Positions 36,006 through 48,000 of a stretch of DNA of 64,000 nt are shown one piece after another. The notes below the pieces were generated by a model. It was not told the origin of the DNA. It made no database searches and was given only the letters and a program-made list of their open reading frames with translations. How positions within the stretch are numbered: the stretch's first letter is position 1; each line of letters begins with the position of its first letter. A program made the translations under genes and the position numbers. Source of the stretch: Corticium candelabrum (Eukaryota > Porifera > Homoscleromorpha > Homosclerophorida > Plakinidae); assembly GCF_963422355.1 (NCBI RefSeq), contig NC_085098.1, positions 5,157,265 through 5,221,264 of the forward strand. The letters run 5' to 3'.

Positions 36006-39000
36006 ATGGGTGTGACTAGAAGACTCTCACTTGTGTTGGCAGTTTGTGTCTTTATTGCTGTGCATGTGCAAGTTTTGATCAACGCAGACTCCGTTAGCGT
36101 CAACGCTGCAAAGTTAAATCAGAAGTTTTTCTCGATGTTCACTGAAACGAACAGTAGGATTGTTGCCCCTGTCGGACTTTTAGACGTCAAAGATCTAAAA
36201 GACAGGCCTGACATCGTGCAATGGCCAGGATCTCGTACTAGCAAGATCGATCTTCTTTTTGTCATGGACAATTCCGGCAGCATCGGCAGTACTAACTTCG
36301 TTAAGCAAAAGACCTTTGTCAGTCTGATGATCGACCACGCCTTAACAGTCACGTGCACCAAATCGGTCCGAATCGCAATTATCAGTTTTGCTACGTCGTC
36401 TGAGATTACGGTCGAGTTTGATTTCAATGATTACTCGGGATCGGCGACTCCTCGCGTTGATCTGAAGAATGCAGTCAATCGTATTGTCTACGTCCACGGC
36501 GGAGCAACCAATACTGCCGGTGCTCTAGACAAAGCGCATTCGCTATTCAATGACGCGTCCAGAGGAGCGAGATCGGATGCGACCAGACTTGTTTTCGTGC
36601 TTACAGACGGAAAATCGAATCAAGGTGGAGCTCCCGGCCCCAAGGCAGACGTTCTACGAAACACAGACGGTGCTACGGTTATGGCAATGGGCGTCGCTAA
36701 TTTTGGTTCCACGAGCAGTCAGAACGAGTTGAATGCCATTGCTTCAGATCCCGACGTCGATCACAAGTATGTAGTAAATGACTTCAACGACATGGACGAC
36801 ATTGCTGCTGAGTTTGGTGCAAGTAAGTCTCATAGCCATTCCCTAATATACCCAAGCAGACTGTAGCTACATCTGGTGACGTCGTTTCCTTGTCTATTGC
36901 AGAACGTAGGTGTAATGTGATTGACTTGGCAACTCATCGACCGGAAGACTGGAACTCTATCGTGACCGGATTCAAAACCATTAAGCAAAATGGTGTCATC
37001 AACGACCTCGCAGCACTTCACAATCAAATTTTTCCATCAATATCGGCCCATCGGTACGTCTTCCATATAAGCGCACAGATAGAAACACGTAAACTGACGA
37101 AAACTTTCTGTCTCCAGTGACGCCGGTTTCTTCCCCTGGCATCGTTCTTTCCTCAGTATGTTGGAGCACGCTTTACAAATCGCTCAAAACGACGTCTCAC
37201 TTCGTCTCCCATACTGGGATTGGTCAGGAGAACATGTTGCCACGTCGACCATCTGGGCTCATTTGGGCAGCGGTTCTCTCAACGACGGAGCAGGCCCCAA
37301 CAATTGTGTCAATAGCGGACACTTTAGTCAAGCGTTGTGGCATCCCGATCCATCCGAATGTATCGTACGGAATGTCTTCAATCCCGTGCCCGGAACGCAA
37401 CAGGCATCACAAGCACAACTGAACAATGACCGCACGAGCAATCCAATCTACGACAACTTTCGTCGAAAGACCGAGGCAGGTGGAGCCCGACACAACACTT
37501 TACACGGTCGATTTGGAGTTTGGTCCGACATGAATTCGGGTAGCTCACCACGTGATCCTCTTTTCTATTTGGTGAGTCATATCCTTTTACTGTTTCTTAA
37601 TAATTCGCAATCACTAATGTCTCGTGCTCTTGTAGCATCACTGTTTTATTGACAAACTGTGGCACGATTGGCAAGAATTGTATGGGGACGATGAAAGTAA
37701 CTATCCATCCGACGGTACTCCTGGTGTAGTCTACACACTTAATAGTGTAATGAATTTCTTAACTGCTGCTTATCCGGGAGGAACAGACCTGTTAAAGAAG
37801 TCAGCATGGAGACGACCAAAGAATGTTCTCAAGGTTATAGACTTGGGTTACACGTATGATCAATCTAGTGGGCAAACGCTTGGACGCAAGAAGAGAAAAG
37901 CTGACAAGCCAGCCCTTACCTTAAAAGAATCCATTGAACGTGAACGTCCAATAGTCCCTGAACCCAAGCCGGTCGACCCTGAACTCAAACCGTTCGACCT
38001 TGCAGAAATGGAAAAACTCAATGCAGATAAACTCCCATCAATCCCTAGGCGTACTGTCTCTACAATTGAACAAATAATTGCAAGTAATCGTCCAAACGCC
38101 CCTGCGCCCGATCTGTCCGTCTCCACACTCAGAACAATGATTGCCAGGAAACGTCCAACGCGCCAACAGGTTGCTCAATGGGATTTCGATACTCAGTGTT
38201 GGTTTAAAAGCGATTTGCTTACACCAAGCCAACAAGCTCTGTGTATTGATCGAGGATTAATGGTAAGTGCACGTGTCCTTGCCTTACCTTGCATGCACTA
38301 AAATCTCTTTCCTTTCCATGTACTTTTCTTTTCTCCGTTCACTTCAATTCTTCAGCCTGGTAAGTTACATCGATATGTGAAGCAACTATAACAATTAATT
38401 CCACGATTTTAGGTATTCGTCTTGTAAACGGTCCAAATCAATATGAAGGTCGAGTAGAAATCTTGGTTGGTGGCCACTACCACGCAGTCTGTTCAGATGG
38501 TTGGAATAATGTTGACGCCAACATTGTGTGTGGCCAACTGGGATATTCCACCGGGCAAGCAACTTCAGGAACCCGATGGGGCTACAGCAAGAAACCGTAC
38601 GTTATCAGCCGAGTAGGATGCGCAGGCAATGAAAAATACATTCAAGATTGTCCTCGGTACAACATAGGAACAACCTACCAAGGTGGATATTGTCCCATTT
38701 TTAGATATGCTGGAGTCAAGTGCAATCCAGGTTAGTACGCAAGTCAATAATTTATATGCCAATAATGGTTTGATCACTCATTGATTATTGTTTTCATCAA
38801 AGGTGTTCGGTTTACTAGAAATGGTTCACCAACTACCAGCCCCAATGGCTACTTACAAGTGTATGACAGTTCAACTAAACGATGGGGTCCCGTTTGTGGT
38901 GGTTCTGCCTGGGGCAACAGACAGCGAACAGATGCCTGCCAACAAGCTGGGTTTGGCCCTACATATCCTGTTAAAGGAACGCTTTTAAAAGGAATGGTTG

Positions 39001-39614
39001 CAAGCGCGTATCAAACCAGTGCCTACTGTGTTAGCAGCACAAAGAAAAATACCGACTGCAATCAGGGCGTTCAGTGGGGAGCATCTACCTGCACAAAGAG
39101 CACTGACAATTTGTACATCAGCTGTCAGAAACGTAATATATCTCTTACAACCGTTCAACAATTTAATGATTATTGAATTCTCTCTCGTTTGTTAGCAATC
39201 CGTCTTGTTGGTCGCAATCAATATGAAGGCCGAGTGGAGGTATTCAATGGAGGTGTATGGGGCACAGTGTGTGACACGACTTGGGATGACAATGATGCGC
39301 AAGTTGTGTGCAAGCAGCTGGGGTACAACTACGGTGGTACAGCATATGGTAGTGCGCGCTATGGTCGAGGTCGCGGTCCCGTCTGGCTTGACACCGTGAA
39401 CTGCTATGGCAGTGAAAACGCTATCACAGACTGCAAGCACAGTGGGTTCGGGCAAACAAGTTGTTCTCATAACAGAGACGCATCCGTTCGTTGCAACCGA
39501 TCACTTGTCCGACCACCTATCCGCCCACCTATCCGCCCACCTATCCGCCCACCTATCCGACAACCTGTCGACAAATTTCCACGCCTAAATGGAACACTTG
39601 CAATTGCTGTGTAA
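36006..39614 (+). CDS. VTS-B: secreted vWA-tyrosinase-SRCR3 protein
   Basis: Eight exons: 36006-36822, 36903-37053, 37118-37571, 37636-38262, 38356-38359, 38413-38730, 38803-39132, 39196-39614; 3120 nt, 1039 residues, in frame at every GT-AG junction. Residues 1-27: signal peptide. About 80-265: vWA with intact MIDAS (D88-x-S-x-S, TNTAG, LTDGKSN). About 280-555: type-3 copper tyrosinase. CuA: H312, H322 and H331 in FFPWHRSFL, then LPYWDW. CuB: H448 and H452 in RHNTLHG, H475/476 in LFYLHHCFIDKLWHDW. RKKRK at 558-562 resembles a furin site. About 562-684: Pro/Glu-rich linker. Three SRCR domains (685-790, 791-900, 901-1002), six cysteines each. The tail repeats PPIR. Predicted role: secreted phenol oxidase with cation-dependent adhesion and ligand-binding modules (inference). 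The ATG follows AAGCCAGG, shared by paralogues; an upstream in-frame ATG at 35898 would hide the signal peptide. Confidence 0.92.
38356..38359 (+). other. 4-nt microexon of VTS-B
   Basis: CCTG between acceptor TTCTTCAG and donor GTAAGTTAC. It joins ...TTAATG to GTATTCGTC as M-P-G-I-R. Without it the SRCR exons fall out of frame. Confidence 0.85.
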
Positions 39615-39682
39615 AACAATTAGTCAATTGCTAATGATTTAGACAAGCAAATTCATGTCAACTAGAGAGCAACAATTATACA

Positions 39683-39688
39683 AATAAA
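39683..39688 (+). terminator. candidate polyadenylation signal of VTS-B
   Basis: AATAAA 70 bp after the stop codon. Confidence 0.55.
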
Positions 39689-39779
39689 GTCTAATGTGTA
39701 TCAAACAAGTATACCTGCAAGCACTATCACTACTATATCGACCACTGACTTTCTATACAAGATAGGAGACACAATACAG

Positions 39780-40490
39780 CAACAGACAAAATTAAGAAGC
39801 TAACACGGTATTACCAAGTAGTTTGCAACCTAGACTCGTACATGCACGAGTCAGTCATTCTACTCTGTAAAGAAAAACGCTTGATCTAATGTCACAGACG
39901 AAGACATGAGGCTAGCGGCCAGACAATCTCATACAATGATCATGCACTCTAAGCAACAACGCAATTATTACTCGGGCTTTATTAAATTTGTGACTGTTAG
40001 AAAGTACATAAAGTGTGGTGCTATAGCTCCGTTGGCTAGAGAGTCATCGTACAGAGTGATCAGACACCCGGAGCCCACTATTGCAAGATCAAGTCAACGA
40101 TGACGAGCTATGGCATAATTTCCTTAGGCAGAAAACTCACATACCATTGCCTCTCTCGACTCAAGAGTATAACTGAGTACCTGGTCTTTGATTGGGGTGG
40201 CAAAGGGTCCCCCGACCGCGACATAACGCGCGTTATAGATACTATTTCTGTTTAGACACTCGCTTCGTTTAACGTTCATAAGACTAAACTAGCCAATAGT
40301 CTAAGGCTTCAGGGTTTTAAAAGTATCGGTATACGTTTCTTGTCGCGGGGACCTACTCTAGCAAAACGGTACCTCGCAAAGCGTAAATACGATACTCTAG
40401 GTTAGCTCGAACACAACTAGAGCGTGCCACAGCCTTGAAAATTGCCAGGCATGCAAGCAATGGTGTGTTTACAACTCTAGGGTTAGTAGC
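39780..40490. other. no recognised gene
   Basis: Spacer between VTS-B and an SRCR pseudogene; short frames only. Confidence 0.4.
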
Positions 40491-40504
40491 TAACAAAGTA
40501 CTCG

Positions 40505-40905
40505 GACCTGGAAAGCGATCCAAATCAGTATGAAGTCGAGTAGAAATCTTGCTTGATGATCATGCACTACCTCGCTGTCTGCATGTTCAGATCGTTGGAA
40601 TGTTAACGCCATGTAACGTTGTGTGTGGCCAACTGCATGGTCACCTGTCATCAAACTTCCACGTAATGGGGCAGTTCCAGTTGCTGTGTGAAACAACTTT
40701 TAGTCAATTGCTAAATGACTTATATAAGCAAATTGATGTCAACTAGAAAAGCAATAATTATACAAAAAATCTGGTGTGTATCTAACGAGTACCTGCAAAC
40801 ACTATCACTAGTATGTTGAATAAATTTATACAAGATGAGAGACACAACAGTAATAAGCAAGTTAACAAGGAGCTAAGACAGTATCCAGTAGTTTGCAACT
40901 TAATT
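40505..40905 (+). pseudogene. SRCR pseudogene with VTS 3' tail
   Basis: The first part (CCAAATCAGTATGAAGTCGAG, TGTTCAGATCGTTGGAATGTTAACGCC, TGTGTGTGGCCAACTG) is a degraded copy of the start of SRCR1 of VTS-B. It then jumps directly to sequence matching the end and 3' UTR of VTS-B (AGTCAATTGCTAA, CAAATTGATGTCAACTAGA, TGCAAACACTATCACTA). So it is a tandem duplicate of the gene's 3' part with a large internal deletion. Confidence 0.8.
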
Positions 40906-41073
40906 TATTTAGTCTATACTTCAATTAATTGCAAGTTGAATATCTGTCTTAGAGTGCCTGGCACCATACCTCCAAGGCTCTGTTGACATAAAATTACGAG
41001 CAGATCGCTTCAGTTTCTTTTCTGAAGAGCTCTTGCAAAAGTAGACATAGCTAGCTAACGCACTTTAGACAGT

Positions 41074-41260
41074 CTAGTCTCGCGTGGCCAGACCTCACAA
41101 TTTACTGCTGGTGTAGCAGCGGATTAGGTCCGGCCGTCAAATAGGTCAGCTTGCTAACGCACTTGTACCGAATGACATTCTGCGCTAGCGCACTGCGTCT
41201 ACCTTGGATCATTTCTCTTCGCGGATTACGCAGTACAGTAGCGGATTTAGCGCTGACGCA
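41074..41260. repeat. MITE terminus and dispersed repeat
   Basis: 41074-41094 repeats the TAGTCTCGCGTGGCCAGACC end seen at 15690. 41105-41260 repeats the block at 25135-25300. Confidence 0.7.
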
Positions 41261-41442
41261 CAGTTTCTTCCTCGGATTCCCTGCAACCATTCAGTGATGA
41301 TGGGCTGTGCTAGAGATGCGTCTGTTGATTGCCTGAGACATGGAACGTGAACGCAGGTGTTTGCTATTCAGGATGGGGTCGACGTCATAGCGACCAGATG
41401 CTAGCAAAGAAAATTTTTTGAAACGTCGTTGGCACAAAGTAC

Positions 41443-41443
<1 letters not shown>

Positions 41444-41514
<71 letters not shown>
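41444..41514. repeat. (GT)n microsatellite
   Basis: Pure GT run of about 70 bp. Confidence 0.95.
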
Positions 41515-41523
<9 letters not shown>

Positions 41524-42240
41524 CATGGCGTTGCAGAATTGTTCTACCTCCATGTTGCTCGTCATTTTGGTCTACAGTTTGATCATTCATGGTATGATTT
41601 AGCATCAGAGAGAAAGTCCAAGAGAAGGACAAAGTGCAGATATTGTGGGATTTTCCAATACAAACAGAATGAAAAGTAGAATTCAACTGACCAGATATCA
41701 TTGTATTGAGCAAACAAGAGAAGAAAGCATGATTTATTGAGGTTTCTGTTCTTCATGACTCAAATGTTTAAACATGACTCAAATGTTTTAGGAACTATGC
41801 TGACTGCTGCTAAAAAACATAGATACTCCATCTAAGTTGCATGACCATTCAGTATGTTATATAGGAACACAATTGGTTCCATTGAATTGATTGATTAGCT
41901 GTTATAGCTATATTATGTGTGTGAAATTGAAATAAATGATGATTGTATTTGTACAGGTACTGACCTTTCACTGAGCCCTGTTCTACTATATACATAACAC
42001 GTATACTAAAACACACTAATGCAAATTATGCTTTTGACTAAATACTCTAATTAGTATACATAGACAAATGTTACTAAAATAAACAAACATGCAGGTCAAG
42101 GTTAATTTAGAAAATGTCAATATACAAGTTTGAATGTCTATAAGAGACTTGCACTCACTAAGAACACTAGGCAGATCGACTATTGATTGATTGATTGATT
42201 GATGGATTCCATAGTTTGGCCAGCGGATAGGGTTCTGTTC
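41515..42240. other. no recognised gene
   Basis: AT-rich with TGAT repeats near 42185; only a 76-codon frame beginning in the GT tract. Confidence 0.4.
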
Positions 42241-42275
42241 CCTCTCTATTCCCGGACGTATTTACACGCAAAACG

Positions 42276-43700
42276 ATGTCCGGTTGCAGGAATCCTGTGA
42301 GTTACGAAGAAGCCTTTCGCTATATGATAGACCCTGAAGATGGGAGGTACGTAGAAGGAGTGACAGAAAGCAGGAAAAGGGTCATTAGAAGATTTACACA
42401 AGCTCGGATATCTATACGCAGCACGGTATCCTGTGGTACTACGAAGAGAAAGAAGCCAGTAAACGACAATGGATTGCAAACTTTGAAAGACAACAACAGA
42501 TCCTGCAGTCAATCCATGATGACACTTTAGGCGGCTGTCACCTTGGAAGAGACAAGACTCGCGACAAAATATCAAAAAGGTATTTTTGGCATGGCATGGG
42601 AGAGGACGTGGATTACTACATCAAAACATGTGCAACGTGTCAAAAGGTATGGCGTTTAAATCAGTTGAATATACACATAGTTATGTATAGTAAAGTTTCT
42701 TTGTTATCAGGTTGTCAATTCATTCATGCAAAACAGTGCAATGGAATTCAACAATCAAGTATAGTTAGTAAACTAATCAAAAATGAGTTAGGTTAGAGCT
42801 GATTGAGTTTAGGGGTATAACGTATTCGCATACAATTCCTTCCTGTACACGAAACTGGTTACGTATGGACAAAAGCCTCTGGATCACACATGGAAATGGA
42901 AGAAGGTATTTTGCTGGAATTGAGTGTAACATGATGAGCAGATAATGGAATAATTAGATGGCAAATTTTTATATCCCTACTGAACCTTTCTTTTTTTCTA
43001 GAATGTCAACGTATTTCAATATCACACAGTGTAATACCTATCCATCTTCCAGGCCATTGGACTGTTATGGTAGCTGTGTTTCTGACTGCAACAATGCAAT
43101 CAAATGTAACTGTACATTTCTTTTATTCGGAAAGGTTTTGGACACAATTTACAAGGAAATGAGATACCTAGATTCTCTGAATCCAAGTGAAAGGGATATA
43201 TTTGTTGTAGCTCATATTCAGTAAATATTGTCAATTTTAAAATAAAATTTCTATCACTGACAAGCCTATTGATTTACAGAAAGTTTATCAAACATGAAGG
43301 TCAGAGATTTTGTGTGACAGCGACAGAAAACTGGCCTTGTATTGTTGGAAGTGACATACTGGTATGGTGACTTAATTAGAAAATGAATTTGTAACAATTG
43401 CTGATTTTACTTGTGCCGTTTGACAGAATTTTCCTCGACAAACTAATGGGTCAGATTGTGGAGTGTTTATTTGCTTGGTATGACATCATGGTAGCTATTG
43501 GTGCTTTTTATCATCGTTCTGTTACTGCAGCATGCTCTACATGAAATGCTAAAATTACCGTACAACTACACCCAAGTACAGTATATAGTTCGTTCTCATG
43601 GCAAGCTTAAATAATTTGCTCCTTATAGTTACAGATGGCATCAGCCAGAGCATGGATTGCCTTGACATTTTGCAAGAACAAGAAAATGTAAGATAAGAGC
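42276..43700 (+). pseudogene. Ginger-like integrase-zinc / Ulp1 protease remnant
   Basis: From 42276 a frame reads ...EDGRYVEGVTESRKRVIRRFT. After a frame change near 42400 it reads LWYYEEKEASKRQW and an HHCC integrase zinc finger: H in ILQSIHDDTLGGCHLGRDKT, then CATCQ, to 42650. A C48 (Ulp1-like) protease follows: catalytic-His motif HWTVMVAVF near 43050, KEMRYLDSLNPSERD (about 43150-43200), an intron ending ACAG at about 43280, then NFPRQTNGSDCGVFICL (43430-43475) with the oxyanion Gln and catalytic Cys, and HALHEMLKL in the next exon. Zinc finger, integrase and Ulp1 in one protein is the Ginger transposon arrangement. Here the DDE core is absent between zinc finger and protease, and at least two frameshifts exist, so it is a dead deletion derivative. 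Confidence 0.7.
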
Positions 43701-44370
43701 CTGATCGAGAATATTCAAGTACATTGTAATACAGCTAACATTGGATCAATTTTAGGCCACAGAAACATCTAGTCACTACAACTGATGACAGTGATTATAC
43801 CTGTGCTAATGACAGTAAGTGTAACGATGATGTGCAGGAAGATGTACGCATAATGCACTAAAGAATTTTACATAGATGTTATTTGTACTTATAAGGGGCA
43901 GAAATGAAATGACATCCAATCAGATATAAAACATTTTGGATGTCATTTAATTAATAAATAAATTTGAAATAGAAAACGTATTTTGTATTTTAGATGATGT
44001 AGAAATAGTTGAGGAACGTACAAGTGCTCTAAAGATACTGATACCTATAGCCGAAGGTGCAACATCATTCATAAAGTAGAAGTGATTGAACTGCTAACTG
44101 TGTTATTTGCTCTGCCGATATAGTTGTGAAATACATACTGCCATACAAACTGACAGTAAGAAGGAAGAAGAGTCACAGTCAGAAAAGGAATTGTATAGTA
44201 AGTTGAGCAGAAGCACTGTGTGTTCATGTGTGGATGTTCGAATATTGTTGTCCGAATATTGTTGTCGCAAAGAGATCTAAAGTGTACACTCTTTATTTGT
44301 AAACACAAATCTCAATAAACTGTTCTTGCAACTAGCAATTGCACTACAAAGGAAATGGAGACAACACTAA
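43701..44370. other. no recognised gene; possible trailing exons
   Basis: Short open pieces (near 43755-43850 and 43995-44065) between GT/AG-like sites may be 3' exons of the Ulp1 remnant. Not supported further. Confidence 0.3.
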
Positions 44371-44376
44371 AAAAAT

Positions 44377-44715
44377 TTGGAGTCAACAGGTGTCATCCAG
44401 ACATTGTTGGATGTGTGCCCCACCCAACAACCACTCAACATTTCTCGAAGAGTGACCATCAAGGAGAGCACAAGGCAGTGGCGACACTTCACTATTGGAG
44501 CAAAGTTTCCATGGCCTATTATTAAAAAAGTACTAAATTATTTTAAAAACGGTACTTTTCAAACCCCAGTAGTGCAAGGTACATGGACCAAAAAGACATT
44601 GACAATTTCAGTGAATTTATGGGGAACCAGGAGACTGGATTTATTGTGTCAAATCAAGACATGCTGTCTTCCATGTCTTGGCCTACCATCATTTAGGCAC
44701 TTGGGCGACAGATGA
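44377..44715 (+). other. 112-codon open frame, unknown
   Basis: Encodes a basic, W-containing sequence (STRQWRHFTIGAKFPWPIIKK). No family recognised and no splice context established. It sits just beyond the Ulp1 remnant and could be part of the same element or chance. Confidence 0.25.
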
Positions 44716-45042
44716 CATTGCAGCCAAGTTGAAACTGAGTCATCCCTAAAATCAACCATCACAGACAATGCTTTGTGTGGTAGACTGACAACGGTGTGAG
44801 TCAATGTAGCTATGGTGGTGCAGTAGATACTGTAATGAAAACGTGTGACATGTGACACATGCAACCACTCTACATAACATGTACATGTCCTGGGGAAAAC
44901 TAAAACTTGTTCTAGCAGGGTAGACCTACCACTACACTATATTTGCCTTGATACTACATGCACCAGACTTTTTTGTATAATTATTGCTCTTTTAGTTGAA
45001 ATCAATTTGCTTATATAAGTCATTAGCAATTGGCTACTTGTT

Positions 45043-48000
45043 TCACTCAAGAACCGAAACTGGTTCAAGACGACGTGCAACTTTGGTGATAGGACCTGGA
45101 ACTTTGATGACAGGTGGTAGGTTGCAACGAACTGATGCATCTCTGTTGTGAGAGCAACTTGTTTGCCCAAACCCACTGTGTTTGCAGTCTGTGATAGCTC
45201 GTTCATTGCCATAGCAGCTCATTCTGTCAAGCCAGACTGGACCACGGCCTCGACCATAGCGCGCACGGCTATATGCTGTACCTCCATAGTTGTACCCCAG
45301 CTGCCTGCACACGACTCGAGCATCATTGGTGTCCCAATACGTGTCACACACTGTGCCCCATACACCTCGGTTGAATACCTCCACTCGACCTTCATATTGA
45401 TTGCGACCAACAAGACGGATTGCTAACAAGTGAAAGACAATTCAATAAATATTGAATTTTAAACGCTTTTTAGAGATAGATTACATTTTTGACAGCTGAT
45501 GTACAGATTGTCAGTGCTTCTTGTACAAGTAGATGCTCCCCACTGAACACCCTGGTTGCAGTCAATTTGCTTGTTTGTGCTGCTGAGGCAACGAGCACTG
45601 GTTTGAGGCCCACTTGCAGTCTTTCTTGCAAAGACTGTGTGTAAAATAGAATATGCAGGGCCAAACCCAGCATGTTGGCAGGCATCCGTGCGCTGTCTGT
45701 TACCCCAGACCGATCCGCCACAAACAGGACCCCATTGTTTAGTTGAACTGTCATAAACTTGTAGGTAGCCATTGGGACTAGTTGTTGATAGGCCATTTCT
45801 AGTAAGCCGAACACCTTTGATGAAAACAAAAATTGAGTGAGTGACCAAACCCATTACGAGCGACATTAATTGTTGTCGTGTATGCATGCCAACCTGGATT
45901 GCACTTGACTCCAGCATATCGGTAACTGGGACAATATCCACCTCGGTACGTTGTTCCTATGTTGTACCGAGGACAATCTTGAATGTATTTTTCATTGCCC
46001 GTGCATCCTACTTTGCTGATAACGTAGGGCTTTTTGCTGTAGCCCCATCTGCTTCCTGAGGTTGCTTGACCTGTGGAATATCCTAGTTGGGCACACACAA
46101 TGTTGGCTTCAACGTTATCCCAACCATCTGAACAGACTGCGTGGTAGTGACCATCAACCAAGATTTCTACCCGACCTTCATATTGATTTGGACCGTTTGC
46201 AAGACGAATACCTAAAATTCGTGCAATTAGTTGTTATATTTTCTTTACATATCAGTGTGACTCACCAGGCTGCGGAATTCAAGTGAAGGTAGAAGACAAA
46301 CGTACATATAAAAAGAAAGGTAAGTATGGTGCGTTATTAGGGCAAAGGCATGTGCACTTACTATTATTCCTCGATCAATACACTGAGCTCGTTGGCTTGG
46401 TGTGAGCAAATCACTTTCAAACCAACATTGAGTATCGAAATCCCATTGAACAACCTGTTGGCGCGTCGGACGTCTACTGGCAATCATTGCTCTGATTGTG
46501 GAGACGGACAGATCGGGCTCAGGGGTGTATGGACGTTCAGTTGTAAATAATTCTTCGATTTTAGTGTCATGTGGAATCAATCTTTTGCCTAAGGAAACGG
46601 CCAGCCTAGTCGACTGTCTTTTCTTACGTCCAAACGGTGTCCCACTAGATTGAGCATACGTGTAACCCAAGTTTCCAACCTTGAGAACATTCTTTGGCTG
46701 TCTCCATGCTGACTCCTTTAACAGGTCTGTTCCCCCAGGATACGCAGCAGTTAAGAAATTCATTATACTATTAAGTGTGTATCCAGGAGTGCCGTCAGCT
46801 GGATAGTTACTTTCATCATCCCCGTACACTTTTTGCCAGTCGTACCACAGTTTGTCGATAAAACAGTGATGCTACAAGAGCACGAGACATGCATATGTCA
46901 CTATGAAATTATTCGGATAGAACAAGAACTTGTGACTCACCAAATAGAAGAGAGGGTCACGTGGTGATTCACCCACAGCCATGTCGGAAGGGAATCCAAA
47001 TCGATTGTGCAAAGTGTTGTGTCGGACTCCACCAGATTCTGTCTGCTGACGGAAGTTGTCGTAGATTGGATTGCTCGTGCGATCATTGTTCAATTGTACT
47101 TGTGATGCCTGTTGCATTCCGGGCCCGGGATTGAAGACATTCCGTACGATACATTCGGATGGATCGGGATGCCACAACGCTTGACTGAAGTGTCCGCTAT
47201 TGACACAATCGTTGGGACCGGCTCCGTTGTTGAGAGAACCGCTGCCCAAGTGAGCCCAAATGGCCGACGTTGCGACATGTTCTCCTGACCAATCCCAGTA
47301 TGGGAGACGAAGTGAGACGTCATTTTGAGCGATTTGTAAAGCGTGCTCCAACATACTGAGGAAAGAACGATGCCAAGGGAAGAAGCCCGCACCACTGGAT
47401 ACAGAAACGGCTCGTCAGTATGTGTTTACTTATTTACAAAATTGTGGAATACGTACCCATGGGCCGCGTTTGATACAGAAAAAACTTGACTATGAAGTGC
47501 TGCGAGATCGTTGATGACACCATTTTGCTTAATGGTTTTGAATCCGGCCACAATAGAGTTCCAGTCTTCCGGTCGATGAGTTGCCAAGTCAATCACATTA
47601 CACCTCAATTCTGCAATAGACAGAGTGGAACAAAGTCACGTGGTGTACCTTGACAAGCAAGGCAACGGAAATGGTTAGGCAACGTACTTGCGCCAAATTC
47701 AGCAGCGATGTCGTCCATGTCGTCGAAATCATCTACTTCTAACCTGTGATCGTCGTCAGGAGGTGAAGCGATGGCATTCAACTCGTTGTCACTGCTCGTG
47801 GAGCCAAAATTAGCCACGCCCGCCGCAAAAACCTCAGCACCGTCTGTGTTTTGTAGAACGTCTGCCTTGGGACCTGGAGCTCCACCTTGATTTGATCTTC
47901 CGTCGGTAAGCACAAAAACAACTCTGGTCGCATCCGATCTCGCTCCTCTAGACGCGTCATTGTATAGAGAATGTGCTTCGTCTAAAGCTCCTGCAGTATT

